A DNA stretch of 7,710 nucleotides, taken from positions 1-7,710 of the forward strand of contig CAKZXL010000044.1 in the NCBI GenBank assembly GCA_937883885.1, written 5' to 3'. This DNA comes from an uncultured Aquincola sp. (GTDB taxonomy: Bacteria > Pseudomonadota > Gammaproteobacteria > Burkholderiales > Burkholderiaceae). The position numbers were made by a program, and so were the translations under genes. The notes under the pieces are model-generated. The model did not search any database. It was not told where the DNA came from and was given only the letters and a program-made list of their open reading frames with translations. Of this stretch, positions 1-4,797 are shown one piece after another; within the stretch, counting starts at the first letter, position 1; every line of letters begins with the position of its first letter.

Positions 1-1002
1 CATGCCCGCTACCCGCTCACCTTCGGGCCCACGCCCATCCAGCCGCTCAAGCGCCTGTCGGCCCACCTGGGCGGCGAGGTGCAGCTGTATGCCAAGCGCG
101 AGGACTGCAACAGCGGCCTGGCCTTCGGCGGCAACAAGACCCGCAAGCTCGAGTACCTGATCCCCGAGGCGCTGGCCCAGGGTTGCGACACGCTGGTGTC
201 CATCGGCGGCATCCAGAGCAACCAGACGCGCCAGGTGGCCGCGGTGGCTGCGCACCTGGGCCTGAAGTGCGTGCTGGTGCAGGAGAACTGGGTGAACTAC
301 AGCGACGCGGTGTACGACCGCGTGGGCAACATCCAGCTGTCGCGCATCCTGGGCGCCGACGTGCGGCTGGATGCGGCCGGCTTCGACATCGGCATCCGCC
401 CCAGCTGGCAGCAGGCGATGGACGAGGTGCGCCAGGCCGGCGGCAAACCCTTCCCCATCCCGGCCGGCTGCTCGGAGCATCCGCTGGGCGGGCTGGGATT
501 CGTCGGCTTTGCCGAGGAGGTGCGCGCGCAGGAAGCCGAGCTGGGCTTCCGCTTCGACTACATCGTGGTGTGCTCGGTCACCGGCAGCACGCAGGCCGGC
601 ATGGTGGTGGGCTTCGCGGCCGACGGCCGGGCCGACCGGGTGATCGGCATCGACGCCTCGGCCAAGCCCGAGCAGACGCATGCGCAGATCCTGCGCATCG
701 CCCGCCACACGGCCGAGCTGGTGGAGCTGGGCCAGCCCATCACCGCGGCCGACGTGGTGCTGCACACCGAGTATGGCGGCCCCGAGTACGGCCTGCCCAA
801 CGAAGGCACGCTGGAAGCCATCCGCCTGTGCGCGCGTACCGAAGGCATGCTCACCGACCCGGTGTACGAGGGCAAGTCGATGCACGGCATGATCGATCTG
901 GTGCGCAAGAAGGCCTTCCCGGCCGGCTCGCGCGTGCTGTACGCCCACCTGGGCGGCGTGCCGGCGCTCAACGCCTACAGCTTCCTCTTCCGCAACGGTT
1001 GA
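1..1002 (+). CDS. acdS: 1-aminocyclopropane-1-carboxylate (ACC) deaminase, 5' end cut by the window edge
   Basis: This is a cytoplasmic PLP enzyme that opens the ring of ACC, the plant ethylene precursor, to 2-oxobutanoate and ammonia. It lets plant-associated bacteria use ACC as nitrogen source and lower plant ethylene. The first 333 codons seen are in frame from base 1. Alignment from memory to the usual 338-residue enzyme puts the first visible residue at about position 6, so only about five residues are missing. The PLP lysine lies in [10 protein letters not shown] (family Lys51). Tyr268 is in [11 protein letters not shown], Tyr294 and Glu295 in [11 protein letters not shown], and Leu322 in [13 protein letters not shown]. 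Glu295 and Leu322 separate true ACC deaminases from the related D-cysteine desulfhydrases, and both are present. The reading frame is intact to its TGA. The promoter and any acdR regulator would lie left of the window. acdS is known to move horizontally, but nothing here proves transfer. Confidence 0.96.
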   Translation, partial: HARYPLTFGPTPIQPLKRLSAHLGGEVQLYAKREDCNSGLAFGGNKTRKLEYLIPEALAQGCDTLVSIGGIQSNQTRQVAAVAAHLGLKCVLVQENWVNYSDAVYDRVGNIQLSRILGADVRLDAAGFDIGIRPSWQQAMDEVRQAGGKPFPIPAGCSEHPLGGLGFVGFAEEVRAQEAELGFRFDYIVVCSVTGSTQAGMVVGFAADGRADRVIGIDASAKPEQTHAQILRIARHTAELVELGQPITAADVVLHTEYGGPEYGLPNEGTLEAIRLCARTEGMLTDPVYEGKSMHGMIDLVRKKAFPAGSRVLYAHLGGVPALNAYSFLFRNG

Positions 1003-1085
1003 GGCGTGAAGGCAGGGCTGGCTGCATGGCGCACGGTTGCGCCGTCGGAAACCGTCGGCTTTCGCAAGGGCTGCGTAGGCTGGTG

Positions 1086-1364
1086 ATGCGCGGCTCGGTG
1101 CCGGCGGGCCTGCGCTACCTGGAAGCGGCCGGCGCCATCTCGGGCGACTTCGGCTCGCCGTACCTCTCCGATGTGGGTGCCCGCGCGCACGACTTCGCCA
1201 ACTCGACCGATGGCGGCGCCAGCTGGATGGTGCACTCGGGCCTGAACGCGATCGAGGTGCGTGGCACCGTGTCGCCGGTGCCGGAAGCGGGCAGCAGCCT
1301 GCTGATGCTGCTGGGCGGCGGCATGCTGCTCATGGCCGCCCGGCGAGGGCGCGCCGGCGGCTGA
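1086..1364 (+). CDS. Short PEP-CTERM sorting-domain protein, probably a 5'-truncated remnant
   Basis: The 92-residue frame ends with the three-part PEP-CTERM sorting signal. These parts are a VPEA variant of the Val-Pro-Glu-Pro motif at about residues 65-68, a hydrophobic stretch (SSLLMLLGGGMLLMAA) and a basic tail (RRGRAGG). In this class the signal directs exported proteins to exosortase processing at the inner membrane, usually in exopolysaccharide-producing Gram-negatives. The part before it (for example SGDFGSPY, FANSTDGGASW and GLNAIEVRGTV) resembles the C-terminal end of an extracellular beta-rich protein. There is no N-terminal signal peptide, which a genuine PEP-CTERM protein needs. 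No convincing ribosome site precedes the ATG at 1086; GTG at 1083 is an alternative start. I infer the 3' remnant of a longer gene whose beginning was lost, possibly when the acdS segment arrived. It could instead be a short intact gene with an unrecognised start, because the frame stays open far upstream inside acdS. Confidence 0.55.
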   Translation: MRGSVPAGLRYLEAAGAISGDFGSPYLSDVGARAHDFANSTDGGASWMVHSGLNAIEVRGTVSPVPEAGSSLLMLLGGGMLLMAARRGRAGG

Positions 1365-1377
1365 CGAAGCTCAGCCG
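1358..1377. terminator. Candidate bidirectional hairpin spanning two convergent stop codons
   Basis: CGGCTGA (1358-1364) and TCAGCCG (1371-1377) form a perfect 7-bp stem around the 6-base loop CGAAGC. The TGA of the PEP-CTERM frame forms the top of one arm, and the complement of the TGA of the minus-strand gene forms the other. No T-run follows on either strand, so intrinsic termination is not assured, though high-GC betaproteobacteria often have such short GC hairpins between convergent genes. Confidence 0.4.
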
Positions 1378-1871
1378 GCGTTCACCGGATCCAGCCGCCG
1401 GTGCGGCACCGCGACCAGTTCGCGGCGCTGCCAGCCGGTGCCCACTTCCAGCGGGTAGTCGGCGGCGAAGAGGCCGTCTTCCGACGCGATCTCCACATAC
1501 AGCACCGCCTGGCGGTGGCCGGTGCGGCGTTCGCTGACGTAGGCGAACAGCTGCTCGGGCCGCCGCTCGGCGAACAGGCGCGCGAACAGCATGCGGCGGC
1601 GCTGGGTGTCTTCCAGCAGCAGCGGCTGGTCGACGCCGCGGCTGGAAGGCGGAATCCACGCCGTGGCCAGCATCTCGCCGGGGATGCAGGTGTCCATCTC
1701 GATGCCGTAGACCTGGCCTTGCACGCTCATGCCGCGGCGGATGTTGCTGCGCAGCGGCCTGAACACTTCGCGGAAGGCCGCGTTGATGTCCGCGGACTCC
1801 ATGAAGCGGTGCAGGCGGCCACCGCGGTGGTCGTGGAAGGAAGGGGCGAAGGCGGGGTCGCAGGTGTCCAT
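1371..1871 (-). CDS. Uncharacterised soluble protein, 166 residues
   Basis: I do not recognise this family. The 166-residue product has no signal peptide and no membrane helix, so it is probably cytoplasmic. It has a charged N-terminal third with His and Arg clusters (FHDHRGGRLHRF). A middle part (GQVYGIEMDTCIPGEMLATAW) and a C-terminal half (LFAYVSERRTGHRQAVLYVE, then FAADYPLEVGTGWQRREL) read like alternating beta strands of a compact domain. Two cysteines (Cys4 and Cys62) both sit in an identical Met-Asp-Thr-Cys tetrapeptide. The plus strand is also open across this region, but its translation is rich in His, Gln, Ala and Gly with no protein-like pattern, so I take the minus strand as coding. 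The start is uncertain. The ATG at 1871 gives the longest frame, Met24 (ATG at 1802) is an alternative, and neither has a clear Shine-Dalgarno. The gene is divergent from the receptor operon and convergent with the PEP-CTERM frame. Confidence 0.6.
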   Translation of the reverse strand: MDTCDPAFAPSFHDHRGGRLHRFMESADINAAFREVFRPLRSNIRRGMSVQGQVYGIEMDTCIPGEMLATAWIPPSSRGVDQPLLLEDTQRRRMLFARLFAERRPEQLFAYVSERRTGHRQAVLYVEIASEDGLFAADYPLEVGTGWQRRELVAVPHRRLDPVNAG

Positions 1872-1994
1872 GAGGGAGGTTTCGGCGCCTGCTGCGCCGC
1901 CTTGAGTGGCGGCCGCCCGCCCGTGTTGTTACGCATGCCGCCCGGCGCCGCTCGCTCCCACAATGCCGGCGGCAGTGGCAAGCGCGGAGGTGGC

Positions 1995-2132
1995 ATGTCG
2001 GCTTCAGTGAGCGGCGCGTGGGCAGCGGGCGGCAGCGCGTGGCCGTACGCGGCACGCCGTGCGTCGATTCCGTCACGAACCGAACCACCACGGCGGGCGG
2101 CATGGTCAAGCAGCGTGCTGCGCTCCCGATGA
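1995..2132 (+). CDS. Possible 45-codon leader ORF coupled to the TonB receptor gene
   Basis: A perfect GGAGG Shine-Dalgarno (1986-1990) stands four bases before an ATG at 1995. This opens a 45-residue frame, beginning MSASVSGAWAAGGSAWPYAA and ending SVLRSR. Its TGA (2130-2132) overlaps the ATG at 2129, the likely start of the receptor, as ATGA. The same ATGA overlap joins the yfiR-like and kinase genes further down the operon. The peptide is Ala-, Ser- and Arg-rich and I know no homologue, so any role would more likely be translational coupling or leader control than a peptide function. It could be chance in GC-rich DNA, and a promoter is not visible. The remaining space between 1872 and 1985 shows no recognisable gene or riboswitch. 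Confidence 0.3.
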   Translation: MSASVSGAWAAGGSAWPYAARRASIPSRTEPPRRAAWSSSVLRSR

Positions 2133-4183
2133 CAGGCAGCCCCTGCGATGCACCCTGCCGGTGCACGCCCCTGTCTTCGAGCTGTACGCCCTTGCCCTCA
2201 CCTGCCCCTTCTTCGTGGCGCCGCTTCTGGCTGGCGCTGACCCTGTGCCTGCCCGGCCTGCCGCTGCATGCCGCCGAGCCCCCCGACGACGCCGATCTGG
2301 CCGCCGCGCTGGCCCAGCCGGTGTACGGCGCCAGCCGGCTGGACGCCGCCAGCAAGCGCGCCCAGGACATGCGCACTGCGCCCGGCGCGGCGGCGGTGCG
2401 CACAGGCGGCGAAATCGCCGCCCAGGGCTACCGCACGCTGGGCGAGGTGCTGGAAAGCCTGCCCGGCGTGCACCTGCGCTATGACCGCGCCTACAGCTAC
2501 GTGGGCCTGCGTGGCATCACGCGCCCGGGCGACTACAGCTCGCGCCTGCTGGTGCTGGTGGACGGCGTGCGGGTGAACGACGCGCTCTACGAATCCGCGC
2601 CGATGGACCGCGACTTCCCGATCGACGTCTCGCTGATCGACCGGGTGGAGTTCATCCCCGGTCCCGGCTCGGCGCTGTATGGCGGCAATGCGGTGGCCGG
2701 CGTGGTCAACGTCATCACCCGCTCGCCCGCGCAGCTGGCCGGCGGCCAGGGCAGCGTGGGCATCGGCAGCCACAGCCAGCGCCGCGCCACCGCCGCCTGG
2801 GGCGGCAACTGGGGCGGCCAGCGCGTGCTGCTGGGCCTGGCCACCGAGAACCGCCCCGGCACCGACCTGCACTACCCCGAATACGCCAGCCCCGGCAACC
2901 CGCTGGGCACCGCGCACGGCCGCGATGGCGAACGGGCCGACAAGCTGTTTGCCAAGCTGCAGCACGACGAGCTGCAGCTGAGCCTGGGCCTGTCGCAACG
3001 CACCAAGGGCATTCCCACCGGCGCCTACGACACCGCCTTCGACACCGCGGCCGACTGGGTCGACCGCTATGCGATGGTGAGCGTGGCCTGGCGGCGCATG
3101 CTGTCGCCCGAGTCGACGCTGGAGCTGCAGGCCAACCATGCGCGCTATGCCTTCGACTCGCGCACCGAGAACACCGCCGGCCAGCACCTGCGCAACGGCA
3201 ACGATGCACGCTGGTACGGCGCCGAGCTGCGCTGGCGCCACACCGGCTGGCTGGGCCACCGGGTGACGCTGGGGCTGGAGACGCAGCGCAACTACCGCCA
3301 GCAGATCACCCAGGCCGTGGAACAGGTGGCCGATCCCGACGCCACCCGGCTGGCCGGCCACAGCGAGCGCCATGGCCTGTACCTGGTGGACGAGTGGACG
3401 CTGCGCCCCGACCTGCTGCTGAACCTGGGCCTGCGCAGCGACCGCCGCACCGACGGCAGCCATGGCACCACGCCGCGGCTGGCACTGATCTGGTCGGCCA
3501 CGCCGGCCTGGACCTTCAAGTGGCTCAGCGGCAGCGCCTACCGCGAGCCCAACTTCAACGAGCTGTACTACGAAGACGAGCTGCAGCGCCGCCCCGACGG
3601 CCTGCGGGTGGAATCGCTGCGCTCGCACGAGCTGGTGGCGCTGTGGCGGCCCGTGCCCGCCTGGCAACTGCAAGGCTCGCTGCACCGCGCGCGCATGTCC
3701 GACGTCATCGAGCTGGTCAGGCGCGACGACGGGCTGATGGGCTTCACCAACCGCGGCGGCGTGCACACCCTGGGCGCCGACCTGGAAGCCAGCTGGATCT
3801 CCGCCGGCGGCATGCAGCTGCGCGGCAGCACCAGCTTCGAGCGTGCGGAAGACGCCGAGACCGGCCAGCCGCTGAGCAACGCACCGCTGCACCTGTGGAA
3901 GCTCTCGCTCACCAGCCCCACGCCGGTGGCCGGCCTGGGCGTGGGCCTGAACCTGCTGCGCGTGGGCGACCGCCGCCTGCTGCAAGGCGGCAGCACCGAA
4001 AGCTACCTGCGGGTGAACGCCCGCCTGCGTTATGCGCCGCCCGGCAGTCCCTGGGAAGCCAGCCTGAGCGCCTACAACCTGCTGGACCGGCGCTATGCCG
4101 ACCCCGCCGGCCCCGAGCACCAGCAGGCCAGCCTGGCGCAGGACGGCCGCAGTTGGTGGCTGCAGCTGGGCCGCCGCTTCTGA
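2129..4183 (+). CDS. TonB-dependent outer-membrane receptor of a YfiR/hybrid-kinase operon
   Basis: The protein is a 22-strand-type outer-membrane barrel with an N-terminal plug, energised by TonB-ExbBD; the substrate is unknown. Numbered from the ATG at 2129 (684 residues), a signal peptide has basic WRRF, hydrophobic LALTLCLPGLPL and cleavage after LHAA, near residue 49. The plug spans about 75-199, with GYRTLGEVLESLPGV, YSYVGLRGITRPGDYSSR, LVLVDGVRVND and the hallmark GPGSALYGGNAVAGVVNVIT. The barrel fills the rest and ends in Arg-Arg-Phe, the aromatic C-terminal signal for outer-membrane assembly. About 25 residues separate cleavage site and plug, too short for the STN domain of FecA-type signalling receptors. 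The plug pattern RNYSYxGxRGxxRPGDYxSR is typical, in my recollection, of receptors beside YfiR-family genes and sensor kinases. The start is uncertain: in-frame codons also exist at 2018 (GTG), 2102 (ATG) and 2192 (TTG). I chose 2129 for the ATGA overlap with the upstream frame. No cobalamin riboswitch was found. Confidence 0.9.
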   Translation: MTGSPCDAPCRCTPLSSSCTPLPSPAPSSWRRFWLALTLCLPGLPLHAAEPPDDADLAAALAQPVYGASRLDAASKRAQDMRTAPGAAAVRTGGEIAAQGYRTLGEVLESLPGVHLRYDRAYSYVGLRGITRPGDYSSRLLVLVDGVRVNDALYESAPMDRDFPIDVSLIDRVEFIPGPGSALYGGNAVAGVVNVITRSPAQLAGGQGSVGIGSHSQRRATAAWGGNWGGQRVLLGLATENRPGTDLHYPEYASPGNPLGTAHGRDGERADKLFAKLQHDELQLSLGLSQRTKGIPTGAYDTAFDTAADWVDRYAMVSVAWRRMLSPESTLELQANHARYAFDSRTENTAGQHLRNGNDARWYGAELRWRHTGWLGHRVTLGLETQRNYRQQITQAVEQVADPDATRLAGHSERHGLYLVDEWTLRPDLLLNLGLRSDRRTDGSHGTTPRLALIWSATPAWTFKWLSGSAYREPNFNELYYEDELQRRPDGLRVESLRSHELVALWRPVPAWQLQGSLHRARMSDVIELVRRDDGLMGFTNRGGVHTLGADLEASWISAGGMQLRGSTSFERAEDAETGQPLSNAPLHLWKLSLTSPTPVAGLGVGLNLLRVGDRRLLQGGSTESYLRVNARLRYAPPGSPWEASLSAYNLLDRRYADPAGPEHQQASLAQDGRSWWLQLGRRF

Positions 4184-4185
4184 CC

Positions 4186-4797
4186 ATGGGCCAGCTGTTC
4201 CGCCCCCCCATAGGCGCCCGCGCCTGGCCCCGCCACCTGGCGATGCTGTCGCTGGCCGTCGCCCTGGCCTGGCTGCCCGCCGCTGCCAGCGCCCAGTCCA
4301 TCGGCAGCGATGCCCAGGCCAAGGCGCGCGTGGTGGTCACCTTTGCCCGCTTCGTGCAATGGCCGGCCGACACCTTCGCCAGCGAAGACATGCCGCTGCA
4401 GCTGTGCGTGCTGCACGACAGCGCCACGCTGGCCGATGCCTTTCGCCGCCAGCTGGCCGCGCCGGTGCCCGGGCGGCCGATGCAGCTGCAGCTGATGCCC
4501 GCCGCCACCGGCCACACCGCGCTGGCCGCGCCGGCCGCCCATTGCCACCTGATGTACTTCGACGACAGTGCCCCGCGCCGCCTGACCGAGCTGCTGCCCC
4601 CGCCCGACGAGCCCGTGCTGACCATGGCGCAAGTGGACGGCTTTGCCAGCCGCGGCGGCATGGTGGAGCTGGTGGTGGTGAACGACGCGCTGCGCTTCGA
4701 CGTCAACCTGGCCGCCTTGCAGCGGGCCAACCTGAACGTGCGCGCCGGCGTGCTCAAGCTCGCGCGCGAGGTGCTGCGCGACGGAGGCCGACGATGA
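4186..4797 (+). CDS. YfiR-family (DUF4154) periplasmic signalling protein
   Basis: This 203-residue protein has a signal peptide (about 1-36) with hydrophobic MLSLAVALAWL and cleavage after AAASA, so it is exported to the periplasm. The YfiR fold follows. Its marks are VVVTFARFVQWPADTF (family pattern: aromatic FxxWP near the N-terminus), LQLCVLHD, AHCHLMYFD, VLTMAQVDGFASRGGMVELV, and the C-terminal LRFDVNLAALQRANLNVRAGVLKLA. In Pseudomonas, YfiR represses the CHASE8-domain cyclase YfiN and is relieved by the outer-membrane protein YfiB. By analogy this protein should bind the periplasmic domain of the kinase encoded next, with the receptor encoded before it as outer-membrane partner; that is inference. 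Cys74 and Cys120 probably match the first disulfide of Pseudomonas YfiR, and no second pair is present. The ATG follows the receptor stop by two bases (TGA-CC-ATG) without its own clear ribosome site, which implies translational coupling. Met20 is a poorer start because it would drop the basic n-region. Confidence 0.9.
   Translation: MGQLFRPPIGARAWPRHLAMLSLAVALAWLPAAASAQSIGSDAQAKARVVVTFARFVQWPADTFASEDMPLQLCVLHDSATLADAFRRQLAAPVPGRPMQLQLMPAATGHTALAAPAAHCHLMYFDDSAPRRLTELLPPPDEPVLTMAQVDGFASRGGMVELVVVNDALRFDVNLAALQRANLNVRAGVLKLAREVLRDGGRR
4783..4787 (+). promoter_or_regulatory. Ribosome binding site fixing the hybrid kinase start
   Basis: GGAGG lies six bases before the ATG at 4794, inside the last codons of the YfiR-family gene. 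It supports the short ATGA overlap as the real kinase start rather than any of the longer upstream extensions of the frame. Confidence 0.75.

Noticed and set aside
1033..1058. Imperfect hairpin ACGGTT/AACCGT and a CCGTCGG direct repeat after acdS
   Set aside because: The stem is only 6 bp with an 11-base loop and no T-run. The 7-base repeat is too short to mean much in sequence of this composition.
183..1085. Upstream extension of the PEP-CTERM frame through acdS
   Set aside because: The frame is open, but the translation is Arg, Gly and Ala-rich out-of-frame acdS sequence without any domain. It cannot be the missing N-terminal part.
1926..1964. TTGTTA and CACAAT as a promoter of the receptor operon
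   Set aside because: The 27-base spacing is far from the usual 16-18, and no better -10 element is seen. No promoter is claimed.
1872..2128. Cobalamin riboswitch before the TonB receptor
   Set aside because: On the minus strand a TTGCCACTG followed by TGGGAGCGAG slightly resembles the B12-box end of a cobalamin riboswitch. It points away from the receptor, and the rest of the conserved core is not recognisable. No match was seen on the plus strand.
2149..2165. Small hairpin TGCACC-CTGCC-GGTGCA near the receptor start
   Set aside because: The 6-bp stem lies within the signal-peptide coding region. Alone it is not enough to call a regulatory structure.
2198..4120. 640-codon open frame on the minus strand opposite the TonB receptor
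   Set aside because: The translation is a His, Gln, Ala, Gly and Val-rich shadow without domains, while the plus strand gives a complete receptor with plug motifs.
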